Assembly: GCF_014203595.1 (NCBI RefSeq)
Contig: NZ_JACHJK010000005.1
Span: 90,006 to 154,005, forward strand
DNA length: 64,000 nucleotides
Origin: Streptomyces echinatus
GTDB taxonomy: Bacteria; Actinomycetota; Actinomycetes; Streptomycetales; Streptomycetaceae
Direction: 5' to 3'
Shown here: positions 24,427 to 33,121 of the stretch, one piece after another
Numbering within the stretch: position 1 is the first letter of the stretch
Layout of the letters: the number at the start of each line of letters is the position of its first letter
Notes under the pieces: generated by a model
Seen by the model: only the letters and a program-made list of their open reading frames with translations
What the model was told of the DNA's origin: nothing
Databases searched by the model: none
Program-made: the position numbers and the translations under genes

Positions 24427-24551
24427 CCGTCAGCGACCTCGGACGCTCCCCGTGCCCGTGGGACCGTCAGCGGCCTCGGACGACACGCGCCCGTGCCCGT
24501 GGGACCGTCAGCGGCCTCGGACGGCACCCGCCCGTGCCCGGCGGGTCGTCA
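24427..24551. repeat. Tandem repeat of about 37-41 bp, three and a half units
   Basis: Units beginning CCGTCAGCG at 24427, 24464 and 24505, plus a partial unit at 24546, share the core CGTCAGCGGCCTCGGACG and GCCCGTGCCCG. The last copy covers the stop codon of the nucleotidyltransferase gene (minus strand), so the array looks like repeated duplication of that gene's 3' edge. Confidence 0.8.
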
Positions 24552-25280
24552 GCGACCGAGTGCGGTCAGTTCCTTGGCCGCTTCCGTCAGGTCCTTCGCG
24601 GTGTCGATGGCCCGCCAGTACGCACCCTGCGGGATCGGGAAGCCCGCGAGCCTCTTCTCCCGGGCCAGCCGCGGGAACGTCGTCCGCTCGTGATCCCCCC
24701 GCTCGGGCAGCAGCGACGCGAACTCGGGCGAGAAGACATAGACACCCGCGTTGATCTCGAACGTCGACGGCGGCGCCTCGATGAAGTCGGTGATGTGCCC
24801 GAACCCGTCGGTCTGCACCGCCCCCCACGGGATCCGCGGGCGAGCCAGCGCCAGGGTCGCGACCGCGCCCCGCTCGGTGTGGAAGTCGGCCATGTCCCGC
24901 AGGGAGAACCGCGTCCAGATGTCACCGTTCGTCGCGTACCAGGGCCGGTCGGGATGCGGCAGATGCGCCGCCGCGTACCGCAGACCGCCTCCGCGGCCGA
25001 GGGGCTCGCTCTCCACGACGGTGGTGACGGAGACGGGCAGGTCGGCCGAGTCCAGCCACTTCTGCAGGACGTCGGCGAGGTGGCCGCAGGAGACCACCAC
25101 GTCCGTCACACCTTCCTCGGCCAGCCAGGTGAGCTGGTGGCCGATGATCGGAGTGCCCGTGCCGGGGATCTCGACCATCGGCTTGGGCCGGTCGTCGGTG
25201 TACGGACGCAGCCGGGAGCCCTGGCCACCGGCCAGGACCACGGCTTGAGTGGGGCGCGATGCGGCGTTCGGATGGGTCAT
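24549..25280 (-). CDS. Sugar-phosphate nucleotidyltransferase
   Basis: The product has 243 residues from ATG 25280. It starts with the nucleotidyltransferase loop VVLAGGQGSRLRPYTDDRPK, followed by KPMVEIPG and the metal-binding ATNGDIW. The family joins a sugar 1-phosphate to an NTP. It is shorter than GlmU or GlgC and lacks an acyltransferase domain, as in single-domain RfbA/ManC-like enzymes. Substrate not determinable. Next to msiK in the same orientation as in S. coelicolor. Confidence 0.88.
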   Translation of the reverse strand: MTHPNAASRPTQAVVLAGGQGSRLRPYTDDRPKPMVEIPGTGTPIIGHQLTWLAEEGVTDVVVSCGHLADVLQKWLDSADLPVSVTTVVESEPLGRGGGLRYAAAHLPHPDRPWYATNGDIWTRFSLRDMADFHTERGAVATLALARPRIPWGAVQTDGFGHITDFIEAPPSTFEINAGVYVFSPEFASLLPERGDHERTTFPRLAREKRLAGFPIPQGAYWRAIDTAKDLTEAAKELTALGR

Positions 25281-25358
25281 GACCGCACTGTACGTGGCGC
25301 CCCACCGCGGGCTGCCGGCGGCAGCGTGCTCCATGGGGAGCCGTCGCCCCGGCCCACC

Positions 25359-25820
25359 TCAGCTGTGCGCCGCCAGGACGCCCGAGGCGAAGGCCGTGTC
25401 GCACACCGGGCGGGCGTACGACTGGGCGCGCGAGGCGCCGTAGATACGCACCGCCGCCGTGCCGAGGGCGCGGGCGATGGAGGAGCAGTGCCGGGCCAGC
25501 GAGGGGTGTCCGTTGACGGCCCGCTGGAGGTGGGTGAGCACCACGCCGGGGTCCTTGTCCTGCAGTTCGGTCATCAGCTGGTCGCGGAGCACGTCCTGCG
25601 GGGCACGGGCGGCCGTCCTGGAGGGGGCCTCCGCCGACGAGACGTCGGAGGCGGTCAGCACCGAGCCGGCGGGATTCCCCGTCCAGTTGACCCGGGTGAC
25701 CGCGAGGGTCCCGGAGAGCACCATGACGACGGGCAGGACGAGGGCAAGAGTGCGGCCGATCCGGCGGGCAGGGCCGCCCCGGTGGCCGCGTCGCGTCTGT
25801 GGGGTGGTGGAGTGCTTCAC
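25359..25820 (-). CDS. Membrane-anchored or secreted hypothetical protein
   Basis: The product has 153 residues from ATG 25820. A basic N-terminus (RRGHRGGPARRIGR) precedes one hydrophobic segment (TLALVLPVVMVLSGTLAV, about residues 24-41). The remainder is an extracytoplasmic helical domain with two Cys (HCSSIA, PVCDTAFA) that could pair. No family recognised. Conserved position between the nucleotidyltransferase and msiK. Confidence 0.7.
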   Translation of the reverse strand: MKHSTTPQTRRGHRGGPARRIGRTLALVLPVVMVLSGTLAVTRVNWTGNPAGSVLTASDVSSAEAPSRTAARAPQDVLRDQLMTELQDKDPGVVLTHLQRAVNGHPSLARHCSSIARALGTAAVRIYGASRAQSYARPVCDTAFASGVLAAHS

Positions 25821-25961
25821 GCGTGTGAGGGTAGCGCCCGGTAATGACGCGAAGACAACGAGTCACCCTTACGGGGGATGAGATGGCGCCGCTTTCTGGG
25901 TAGTGGGTTGACGGCAACCGCCCGAAATGATCCCTCTGCCGGGGTATCCGCACCCACGCGA

Positions 25962-25990
25962 AGGGCCCCGCGGTCAGACCGCGGGGCCCT
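25962..25990. terminator. Terminator after msiK
   Basis: AGGGCCCCGCGGTC and GACCGCGGGGCCCT are perfectly complementary around a single A; the functional stem is about 12 bp. It lies 13 bp after the msiK stop. Confidence 0.85.
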
Positions 25991-26003
25991 GCCGTCGGAC
26001 GCG

Positions 26004-27140
26004 TCAGTCGGACAGCCGCTCACCCGTGGACGTGGAGAACACATGGGTCTCGCCCGGCCGCGGCACCACGTGCAGCGTGGAGCCCTTCTCCGGCACCTGA
26101 CGGCCGTTGACGCGCACCACCAGGTCCTTCACCTCGCCACTGACCTCGGCGGTGCCGTACACATAGCCGTCGGCGCCCAGCTCCTCGACGACGTTCACGG
26201 ACACGGCGAGGCCGGCCGGGGCGTCGGAGGAGTCCTTGGACAGGGAGGCCGCGACGGCGCCGCCCAGCTCCACCACGTCGAAGTGCTCGGGACGGACGCC
26301 CACGGTCACCGTGCGGTCACCCTTGTCGGCGGCTGCCTTCAGCGCCTCCCGGTTGACCGGGACGACACTGTTGCCGAACTTCACGCCGCCGTCGGTGATC
26401 GGGACCTCGACCAGGTTCATGGCGGGCGAGCCGATGAAGCCGGCGACGAAGAGGTTCGCGGGCTTGTCGTACATGTTCCGCGGCGAGTCGACCTGCTGCA
26501 GCAGACCGTCCTTGAGGACCGCCACACGGTCGCCCATCGTCATCGCCTCGACCTGGTCGTGGGTGACGTAGACGGTGGTGATCCCGAGGCGGCGCTGCAG
26601 CGACGCGATCTGCGTACGCGTCGACACACGGAGCTTGGCGTCCAGGTTGGACAGCGGCTCGTCCATGAGGAAGACCTGCGGCTCACGCACGATCGCGCGG
26701 CCCATCGCGACACGCTGACGCTGACCGCCGGAGAGCGCCTTCGGCTTGCGGTCCAGGTACTCCGTGAGGTCGAGGATCTTCGCGGCCTCCTCGACCTTCT
26801 GCCGGATCTCCGCCTTGTTGACGCCGGCGATCTTGAGCGCGAAGCCCATGTTGTCGGCGACCGACATGTGCGGGTAGAGGGCGTAGTTCTGGAACACCAT
26901 GGCGATGTCCCGGTCCTTGGGCGGCAGGTGCGTGACGTCGCGGTCACCGATGCGGATGGCGCCGCCGTTGACGTCCTCCAGACCCGCGAGCATCCGCAGC
27001 GAGGTGGACTTTCCGCAACCCGACGGGCCGACCAGGACGAGGAACTCGCCGTCCTCGATCGCGATGTCGAGACCGTCGACGGCGGGCTTGGTGGAACCCG
27101 GGTAAATACGGGTCGCCTTGTCGAACGTGACAGTGGCCAT
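26004..27140 (-). CDS. msiK: MsiK multiple-sugar ABC transporter ATPase
   Basis: The product has 378 residues from ATG 27140. It has Walker A VGPSGCGKST, Q-loop MVFQNYALYPHM, signature LSGGQRQRVAMGRA, Walker B VFLMDEPLSNLDA, H-loop YVTHDQ, and a MalK-type OB regulatory domain (GVRPEHFDV). MsiK energises many sugar importers in Streptomyces, including those for chitobiose, cellobiose and maltose, and is encoded away from them, as here. A candidate DasR site lies upstream, fitting its role in chitin uptake. Confidence 0.95.
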   Translation of the reverse strand: MATVTFDKATRIYPGSTKPAVDGLDIAIEDGEFLVLVGPSGCGKSTSLRMLAGLEDVNGGAIRIGDRDVTHLPPKDRDIAMVFQNYALYPHMSVADNMGFALKIAGVNKAEIRQKVEEAAKILDLTEYLDRKPKALSGGQRQRVAMGRAIVREPQVFLMDEPLSNLDAKLRVSTRTQIASLQRRLGITTVYVTHDQVEAMTMGDRVAVLKDGLLQQVDSPRNMYDKPANLFVAGFIGSPAMNLVEVPITDGGVKFGNSVVPVNREALKAAADKGDRTVTVGVRPEHFDVVELGGAVAASLSKDSSDAPAGLAVSVNVVEELGADGYVYGTAEVSGEVKDLVVRVNGRQVPEKGSTLHVVPRPGETHVFSTSTGERLSD

Positions 27141-27199
27141 GGCTCAGAGGCCCCCTTCTACCGGCAGGAACGTGCCGGACGATCCGTTGTAGGAAGGTG

Positions 27200-27215
27200 G
27201 TTGGTGTAGTCCACA
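27200..27215 (-). promoter_or_regulatory. Candidate DasR site (dre) upstream of msiK
   Basis: GTTGGTGTAGTCCACA keeps the core TGGTnTAGnCCA of the dre consensus (about 11 of 16 positions). It lies 60 bp before the msiK start. DasR represses amino-sugar uptake genes when GlcNAc phosphates are scarce. Confidence 0.55.
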
Positions 27216-27360
27216 CAGGTGAACTGGCTCAGGACGGTACCTCCCGTTCACCGGCCCTGTCAGTACTTCCACCCCTGTGAACTTCCCGGAAATTCTCGCC
27301 GGGACCGTACCGGGACCTGGGTACACTGCACAGGCACGGACGCGCCGCACGCGCGTGCGG

Positions 27361-27434
27361 GCCTCCTTAGCTCAGCTGGTCAGAGCGCCGCTCTTGTAAA
27401 GCGAAGGTCGTCGGTTCGAATCCGACAGGGGGCT
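27361..27434 (+). tRNA. tRNA-Thr (anticodon TGT)
   Basis: The sequence folds as a cloverleaf: acceptor GCCTCCT/AGGGGGC with one G-T pair, D stem GCTC/GAGC, anticodon loop CTTGTAA (TGT, reads ACA), T arm GTCGG-TTCGAAT-CCGAC. The first anticodon-stem pair is a C-A mismatch. CCA is not encoded. A terminator follows directly. Confidence 0.93.
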
Positions 27435-27440
27435 CTGGTG

Positions 27441-27472
27441 GCCCAGGTGGGATCTGTTCCCACCTGGGCTTT
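27441..27472 (+). terminator. Terminator after tRNA-Thr
   Basis: GCCCAGGTGGG and CCCACCTGGGC form an 11-bp stem around ATCTGTT, followed by TTTC. It lies seven bases after the tRNA. Confidence 0.9.
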
Positions 27473-27473
27473 C

Positions 27474-28349
27474 TCATGCCAGTCGGTGGGCGATCTCCAG
27501 TTGGCGGGCCTCGATCGGGCGGCCGTCCTCGACGTCCCACAGGGCGTTCTGGAGGAGGCGGCCGAGGGTCCAGGCGCGGGCCCGGGCCCGGTCCAGGCCG
27601 AGGACGTCGGTCATGGCGTCGAAGCGCCAGCGGACCTCGGCCGCGTCGAAGCGGTTGTCCAGGGCGGGCCACAGCTCGAAGCCGGGGTCGCCGGCCAGCG
27701 GCTTGGGGTCGATGGCGAGCCAGTCGGCGCGGTCGGCGGCGAGGACGTTCTCGTCGTGCAGGTCCCAGTGGAGGAGCCGGTCGCCGGGTTCGGCGGCGAC
27801 CTCGCGGACGGCGGCGGCGCAGTCGGCGATCGTGCGGCGGACCGCCGGGTCGGGGATGCGCTCCAGGGCCTGGTGGGTCCGTTCCAGCATGGCCTCGGTG
27901 AGGTCGCCGAGGCGGCGCAGGCCGGGCGGGGCGGGGAAGGACGTCAGGTGGGCCAGCAGTCCGGCGATGACCAGGACGGCCTCGCGGGTGTCGGCGAGGC
28001 CGGCGAGCATCCGGGTCTCGTCCAGGCGTTCCAGGAGCATGGTGCCGGTGTCCGGGTCGTGGTCGAGGAGCCGTACGGCTCCGTCGCCGTTCCAGGTGCG
28101 CAGGGCGACCGGTTCGCCCTCGCTCTCCTCGTCGCGGAGCTGGAGTTTGAGGACCGCTCGGTGGCCGCCGGCGCGGAGGACGGGCAGGACGAGGGCGCTG
28201 ACGCCGTTCATCGGCGGTCCGTCGAGTCGTAGCCGCCAGCGGTCGAGGAAGCCGGCCGCGAGGCCGGGCAGCGCGGTGATGAAGGCCTTGCCCGCCGCGC
28301 CGTTGTAGGTCTGTTGTGCCTCGGCCAGCTCTCCGGGGATGTCAATCAC
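27474..28349 (-). CDS. APH/kinase-like phosphotransferase
   Basis: The product has 291 residues from GTG 28349, chosen because family proteins begin IDIPGELAEAQ; an ATG at 28385 would add 12 residues. The catalytic loop LLHWDLHDENVLAADR carries the HxDxxxxN pattern, and the metal Asp lies in WLAIDPKPLAGDPGFE. Small-molecule kinases of this group include aminoglycoside and hydroxyurea phosphotransferases. No resistance genes are adjacent, so housekeeping or stress detoxification is as likely. It starts back to back with the rhomboid gene. Confidence 0.82.
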   Translation of the reverse strand: MIDIPGELAEAQQTYNGAAGKAFITALPGLAAGFLDRWRLRLDGPPMNGVSALVLPVLRAGGHRAVLKLQLRDEESEGEPVALRTWNGDGAVRLLDHDPDTGTMLLERLDETRMLAGLADTREAVLVIAGLLAHLTSFPAPPGLRRLGDLTEAMLERTHQALERIPDPAVRRTIADCAAAVREVAAEPGDRLLHWDLHDENVLAADRADWLAIDPKPLAGDPGFELWPALDNRFDAAEVRWRFDAMTDVLGLDRARARAWTLGRLLQNALWDVEDGRPIEARQLEIAHRLA

Positions 28350-28383
28350 GGTTCGGACGGTACCGGCGTGCGTGAATCGGCTC

Positions 28384-29037
28384 ATGCGAATTGTCCGGGG
28401 CCCGGGGGCGGTGTGGGCGTACGTCCGTGGTGCTCCCGGCACCTGTGTGTGGCTCGGGATCCTGCTGGTGACGACGGTGGCGCTGCATCTCATGCCGGCG
28501 GAGTTCGAGGAGCATTTCCTGCGGCACCGGTCGACGAACATCCATGAGCTGTCGCGCAGTCCGGTGCGGGTGCTGGTGACGAGCGCGATGTGGATCGAGA
28601 GCGGGCACTGGCTGCCGTACGCCTTCTTGTACACGGTGTTCCACGCGTCGGCCGAGCGCTGGCTGGGGACGGTGCGCTGGCTGGGGGTGTGTGCGGCCGC
28701 TCATGTGCTGGCCTCTCTGATCAGCGAGGCGATGCTGTTGGCGGCGATCCGGAAGGGTATGGCCCCGGCCGCGGCGGTCGACACGCTGGACATCGGGGTG
28801 AGTTACGCGCTGGCCGGGGTGATCGCGGTGCTCGGGTACCGGGTCGCGGTGCCGTGGCGGTATGTGTACGTGCTGGTGGTGCTGGTGGTGTTCGCGCTGC
28901 CGCTGGCCGCGGGTCCGTCGTTCACCGATGTCGGTCATTTCGTCGCGGCGCTGATCGGTCTCGCCTGTTATCCGCTGGTCAGGGGGCGGGGAAAAGCATG
29001 GAATCCGAAGGAGACACTGGCTGCTCCGAGGGGTTAA
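28384..29037 (+). CDS. Rhomboid-like intramembrane protein
   Basis: The product has 217 residues from ATG 28384. About six hydrophobic segments are visible. DIGVSYALAGVIAVLG supplies a GxSx nucleophile-like motif, and FTDVGHFVAALIGLACYP the partner His of rhomboid proteases. An N-terminal extension to ATG 28339 is possible. Likely an intramembrane serine protease of unknown substrate; an inactive rhomboid is possible. Confidence 0.75.
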   Translation: MRIVRGPGAVWAYVRGAPGTCVWLGILLVTTVALHLMPAEFEEHFLRHRSTNIHELSRSPVRVLVTSAMWIESGHWLPYAFLYTVFHASAERWLGTVRWLGVCAAAHVLASLISEAMLLAAIRKGMAPAAAVDTLDIGVSYALAGVIAVLGYRVAVPWRYVYVLVVLVVFALPLAAGPSFTDVGHFVAALIGLACYPLVRGRGKAWNPKETLAAPRG

Positions 29038-29047
29038 CGTCCCGGCC

Positions 29048-30454
29048 ATGAGCAGCTGGGCGAGCAGTGTCGTGAACGGTGGTGTGTCGTTCTGGTACGT
29101 GGACGACGGTCTTCCGGTGGTGCGGGAGCCGTTGTCCGGGGACGCGTCGGCCGATGTGGTGATCGTCGGCGGGGGTTACACGGGTCTGTGGACGGCGTAC
29201 TACCTGAAGAAGGCGGCGCCTTTTCTGCGGATCACCGTGCTGGAGCAGAAGTTCTGCGGGTACGGCGCTTCCGGGCGTAACGGTGGGTGGCTGTACAACG
29301 GGATCGCGGGCCGGGACCGGTATGCGAAGCTGCACGGTCGCGAGGCGGCCGTGCGGCTGCAGAGGGCGATGAACGACACGGTGGCCGAGGTGATCGCGGT
29401 GGCCGAGGCGGAGGGTGTGGACGCCGGGGTGCACAAGGGCGGGGTCCTCGAAGTGGCCACGACCCCGGCGCAGTTGGCGCGGCTGAGGGCGTTCCACGAG
29501 CATGAGGTGGCGTTCGGGGAGAAGGACCGGGAGCTGTACGGGGCCCGGGAGACGGCCGAGCGGATCCGGGTCGCGGACGCGGTGGGTTCGGCCTGGACTC
29601 CGCACGGTGCCCGGTTGCACCCGGTGAAGCTGGTCAAGGGGCTCGCGGCGGTGGTGGAGGCGTCGGGTGTCACGATCCATGAGTCGACGCCGGTGACGGA
29701 GATCCGGCCGAAGCACGCGGTCACTCCGTACGGCACGGTCCGGGCGCCGTACGTGCTGCGTTGCACCGAGGGCTTCACTGCCTCGCTGAAGGGGCAGCGG
29801 CGGACGTGGCTGCCGATGAATTCCTCGATGATCGTCACTGAGCCGCTGACGGAGGAGCAGTGGGCGGGGATCGGCTGGGCGGGCTGCGAGACGCTGGGTG
29901 ACATGGCGCATGCGTACATGTATGCGCAGCGGACGGCGGACGGCCGGATCGCGCTCGGGGGGCGTGGGGTGCCCTACCGTTTCGCTTCGCGTACCGACAA
30001 CGACGGCCGGACGCAGGCGGCGACCGTCGAGGCATTGCACGAGATCCTGACGCGGTTCTTCCCGTCCCTGGTGGGGGTGCGGGTCGAGCATGCGTGGTCG
30101 GGTGTGCTGGGTGTGCCGCGGGACTGGTGCGCCACGGTGACGCTGGACCGTTCCACCGGCCTCGGCTGGGCGGGTGGTTACGTGGGCTCGGGTGTGGCCA
30201 CCGCCAATCTGGCCGCCCGTACGCTGCGTGATCTGGTCCAGCAGGACTCGGGTCAGGGCGGCCGTACGGAGCTGACGGATCTTCCCTGGGTGAACCACAA
30301 GGTCCGCAAGTGGGAGCCGGAGCCGTTGCGCTGGCTGGGCGTGCAGGGCATGTACGCCACGTACCGCACCGCCGACCAGCGTGAACGTCTTCGTCCGGGT
30401 GCGGGGTCCTCGCGGCTGGCGGAGCTGGCCGACCGGGTGGCGGGGCGCCACTGA
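29048..30454 (+). CDS. FAD-dependent amine/amino-acid oxidoreductase (PuuB/DadA-like)
   Basis: The product has 468 residues from ATG 29048, 11 bp after the rhomboid stop. Residues about 35-60 form the dinucleotide fold (VVIVGGGYTGLWTAYYL). A second FAD region GYGASGRNGGWLYNG and the C-terminal GWAGGYVGSGVATANLAAR are typical of the DAO superfamily. Such enzymes oxidise polyamines, gamma-glutamylputrescine or D-amino acids. Substrate unknown. Confidence 0.88.
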   Translation: MSSWASSVVNGGVSFWYVDDGLPVVREPLSGDASADVVIVGGGYTGLWTAYYLKKAAPFLRITVLEQKFCGYGASGRNGGWLYNGIAGRDRYAKLHGREAAVRLQRAMNDTVAEVIAVAEAEGVDAGVHKGGVLEVATTPAQLARLRAFHEHEVAFGEKDRELYGARETAERIRVADAVGSAWTPHGARLHPVKLVKGLAAVVEASGVTIHESTPVTEIRPKHAVTPYGTVRAPYVLRCTEGFTASLKGQRRTWLPMNSSMIVTEPLTEEQWAGIGWAGCETLGDMAHAYMYAQRTADGRIALGGRGVPYRFASRTDNDGRTQAATVEALHEILTRFFPSLVGVRVEHAWSGVLGVPRDWCATVTLDRSTGLGWAGGYVGSGVATANLAARTLRDLVQQDSGQGGRTELTDLPWVNHKVRKWEPEPLRWLGVQGMYATYRTADQRERLRPGAGSSRLAELADRVAGRH

Positions 30455-30595
30455 TCCGCCGTGGCGGTGACCGGCCGGCCGGGCCGGGGATGTCGTGCAG
30501 TCGTTCGATCTCGGTGACGGCTCGCCGCCCCCGTCCCCGCGGCGGTGTGCCTCGGCCGGTGGGCGGCGGGCGTTTTGTGGCTTCAGCGTCGGGCC

Positions 30596-31756
30596 TCAAG
30601 CGGGCTTGAGGTCAAGGGCGGGGCGGCCGAGGATCAGGGAGACCGCGGTGACCGCGCTGTTGAAGGACACCTCCGCGAGCACGCCGGGGGCCGCCACCTG
30701 GTCGCCCGCGAGGTAGATGCCGTCACCGCGGTCCACGGACGGCCGGTCCCGCCAGCTGTGTCCGGGCGGGTCCACGGCGCCGGTGCGGCCGTCCGCCATG
30801 GCGTCCCGCCGCCAGGTGAGCCGCTCCCGCCAGCCGGGGAATCCCAGGTCGAGCAGTTCTTCGGCGCGGGTGAGGCCGTCGGTCCGGGGCGCGCCGGGTG
30901 CGATCGGCATCTGCCCCTGGATCAGTTGCTGTCCGGCGGGTGCGAGGGAGGGGTCCTGTGCGGTGAACCGTTCGAGCCAGCCGGGTTGGTCGAGGTCGGA
31001 GACGGCGAAGGCGTCGCCGCGCCGGGTGCGTACGGCGAGGTCGACGAGGAGGGTGCGGCCGCTGGACCAGGTCAGTGAGTCGTCGCGGAGGAGTCGTCGG
31101 GCGGTGGTCAGGGGGGTGGCGACGACGACCGGGGTGCCGGCCGGCAGGTCGTCCAGCCGGGCCTCGGTCTCGATCCGTACGCCGAGGTTCCAGGCCCGTG
31201 CGGCCATGCGGTCGATGACCGCGCCCCAGCCGCCGCGCGGGTAGTGCGCCTCCGGTGGCAGTTTGGCGGCCCGGCGCAGGCGTTGGTGGACGAAGGCGGC
31301 GGACAGGCTGCCGGGGTCGTGGTGGAAGAGGGCGACGGCCGCGTAGTTGGCGGCCGCGCGGGCGCCCTCCTCGCCGGCGACGCCGCTCGCCCAGCCGAGG
31401 AAGTCGGTGTCGACGGGGGCCGGGCCGAGCCGCGGGCGCAGCAGTTTGAGCAGGGCGAAGGGCGGGGTGCGGCGCAGTGTGCCGTGGTGGCGCAGGCGCA
31501 GCCGGGCGGCCTCCAGGGGCGGCAGGGTGGCGAGGGGGCCGAGCAGGCCGCGTTGTCCGAGCCAGGTCCAGTGGGGGCCGCCGGCGTAGAAGGCGTGTGG
31601 TCCCTCGTTGGTCCGGTACGGTCCGTCCGCCGTCCGGGCGCGTCCGCCCAGGGTGTGGTGGGCCTCGTACACGGTGACCTTGGCTCCGGCCTCGGCCGCG
31701 GTGATCGCGGCGGTGAGCCCGGCGAAGCCGCCGCCGATGACGGTGATGTGGCGCAT
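30596..31756 (-). CDS. Phytoene-desaturase-like NAD(P)/FAD oxidoreductase
   Basis: The product has 386 residues from ATG 31756. The N-terminal FAD fold is ITVIGGGFAGLTAAITAAEA, then VYEAHHTLGGRARTAD. The C-terminal DGIYLAGDQVAAPGVLAEV is the closing FAD motif of the amine-oxidase/desaturase superfamily. No carotenoid genes are adjacent, so the substrate is open. The stop codon lies in a CCTCAAGC/GCTTGAGG hairpin (30594-30611) that may act as terminator. Confidence 0.85.
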   Translation of the reverse strand: MRHITVIGGGFAGLTAAITAAEAGAKVTVYEAHHTLGGRARTADGPYRTNEGPHAFYAGGPHWTWLGQRGLLGPLATLPPLEAARLRLRHHGTLRRTPPFALLKLLRPRLGPAPVDTDFLGWASGVAGEEGARAAANYAAVALFHHDPGSLSAAFVHQRLRRAAKLPPEAHYPRGGWGAVIDRMAARAWNLGVRIETEARLDDLPAGTPVVVATPLTTARRLLRDDSLTWSSGRTLLVDLAVRTRRGDAFAVSDLDQPGWLERFTAQDPSLAPAGQQLIQGQMPIAPGAPRTDGLTRAEELLDLGFPGWRERLTWRRDAMADGRTGAVDPPGHSWRDRPSVDRGDGIYLAGDQVAAPGVLAEVSFNSAVTAVSLILGRPALDLKPA

Positions 31757-31890
31757 GGAGTCTCCCTGGGTCCGTTCACCTGCTCCGTGGGTACGACGGT
31801 TCGGCCGGCCCGGAATGTGACATCGCGGTCGCGCGGGCCGTGTCCTGCCTGGTCGGGCGGATTGTCAGTGGTCGGGTGCAGCATGGGCGC

Positions 31891-32580
31891 ATGGTGAGGC
31901 GAGCGATGGGGAGCCGGTCCGCGGGCCGGGGGGCGGTGCGGGGCGCGCGGCGGCCGGAGGTGCGGCTGCCGGAGCTGCGGGCGTGGTCCGGCGGCGGGCT
32001 GGAGCCGGACGGTGACTACGACGGGCTGGAGTTCCGGGAGGCGGACCTGGCCGGTCAGGACGGTGCGGGCGCCCGGTTCATGGACTGTGCGCTGACGGGC
32101 TGCGTGGTGGACGAGGCGGGGCTGGGCCGGGCGCGGGTGCTGGACTCGGTCCTGACCGGGCTGCGGGGTGTGGGCACCCAGCTCGCGGAGTCCACGTTCC
32201 GTGATGTCGAGCTGGTCGACGCGCGTCTGGGCGGTGCCCAGATGCACGGTGCCGTGCTGGAGAGGGTGGTGATCCGGGGCGGCAAGATCGACTTTCTGAA
32301 TCTCCGTGAGGCCCGTCTGACGGATGTGGTCTTCGAGTCGTGCGTCCTGGTCGAGCCGGACTTCGCGGGTGCGCGCCTGGAGCGGGTGGAGTTCGCCGAC
32401 TGTGCCCTGAGAGCGGCGGACTTCGGCAACGCGACGCTGGAGGACGTGGATCTGCGCGGTGCCGCTCCGCTGGAGATCACCCGGGGTCTGGGCCGCCTGT
32501 CCGGTGCGGTGATCAGCACCGGTCAGCTGCTGGATCTGGCACCGGCGCTGGCGGCGGAGCTGGGGATGCGGGTGGAGTAG
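31891..32580 (+). CDS. Pentapeptide-repeat protein
   Basis: The product has 229 residues from ATG 31891 (GTG and ATG codons nearby also possible). Residues about 50-200 follow the A(D/N)LxX pattern imperfectly (LEFREADLAGQDGAGARF, ADFGNATLEDVDLRG), predicting a right-handed beta-helix. Some pentapeptide proteins shield DNA gyrase; others are structural. No function can be assigned. Confidence 0.78.
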   Translation: MVRRAMGSRSAGRGAVRGARRPEVRLPELRAWSGGGLEPDGDYDGLEFREADLAGQDGAGARFMDCALTGCVVDEAGLGRARVLDSVLTGLRGVGTQLAESTFRDVELVDARLGGAQMHGAVLERVVIRGGKIDFLNLREARLTDVVFESCVLVEPDFAGARLERVEFADCALRAADFGNATLEDVDLRGAAPLEITRGLGRLSGAVISTGQLLDLAPALAAELGMRVE

Positions 32581-32598
32581 CGGGAGGGCCCCGCGGGG

Positions 32599-33099
32599 TC
32601 ATCCCACGCGCGGGAAGCGGGCCTGCAGGGTCCAGACGGCGGGGTTGTCCGCCAGGTCCTCGTGGAGGTCGGTGAGGTCCGCGATCAGGTCGTGCAGGAA
32701 GTCGCGGGCCTCGCGGCGCAGTTCGGTGTGGGAGAAGGACAGCGGGGACTCCTCGGCCGGCACCCAGTCGGCGGTGATGTCCACCCAGCCGAAGCGGCGC
32801 TCGAAGAGCATCCGGTCGGTGGACTCGGTGAAGTCCAGTTCCGCCCGCTGGGGCCGGGCGGCGCGGGAGCCCATCGGGTCCCGGTCCAGCCGTTCCACGA
32901 TGTCGCACAGCGCCCAGGCGAAGTCCAGCACGGGCACCCATCCCCAGGCTGTGGACAGTTCCCGGTCCGACTTGGTGTCCGCGAGATACACGTCACCGCA
33001 GAACAGGTCGTGCCGCAGGGCGTGGACGTCCGCGTGGCGGTAGTCGGTCTGCGGCGGGTCCGGGAACCGGTTGGAGAGGGCGTAGCCGATGTCGAGCAC
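32599..33099 (-). CDS. Conserved hypothetical protein, divergent from M1 peptidase
   Basis: The product has 166 residues from GTG 33099 (VLDIGYALSNRFPDPPQTDY); GTG 33138 would add 13 residues and is less likely. It has a Trp-rich middle (GWVPVLDFAWALCDIVERL) and helical end (ARDFLHDLIADLTDLHEDL). No motif recognised. It shares a 50-bp promoter region with the peptidase gene. Confidence 0.65.
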   Translation of the reverse strand: MLDIGYALSNRFPDPPQTDYRHADVHALRHDLFCGDVYLADTKSDRELSTAWGWVPVLDFAWALCDIVERLDRDPMGSRAARPQRAELDFTESTDRMLFERRFGWVDITADWVPAEESPLSFSHTELRREARDFLHDLIADLTDLHEDLADNPAVWTLQARFPRVG

Positions 33100-33121
33100 G
33101 GAAGAGATGGTGTCACGCCGG

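Noticed and set aside
24427..24551. CRISPR array
   Set aside because: Units are adjacent with no unique spacers, and no cas genes are near. The same applies to 47518-47612.
22907..24754. A 615-residue Arg/Pro-rich open frame overlapping the DoxX gene
   Set aside because: It is a shadow in another frame of the real gene: extreme Arg/Pro/His composition, no domains and no ribosome binding site.
27361..27434. tRNA-Thr as attachment site of the left accessory region
   Set aside because: It is more than 18 kb from the element, no partial tRNA copy was found near 3226-9290, and its 3' side is an ordinary terminator.
27474..28349. Aminoglycoside resistance gene
   Set aside because: The catalytic loop is generic to APH-fold kinases, and there is no mobile or antibiotic context; resistance is not supported.
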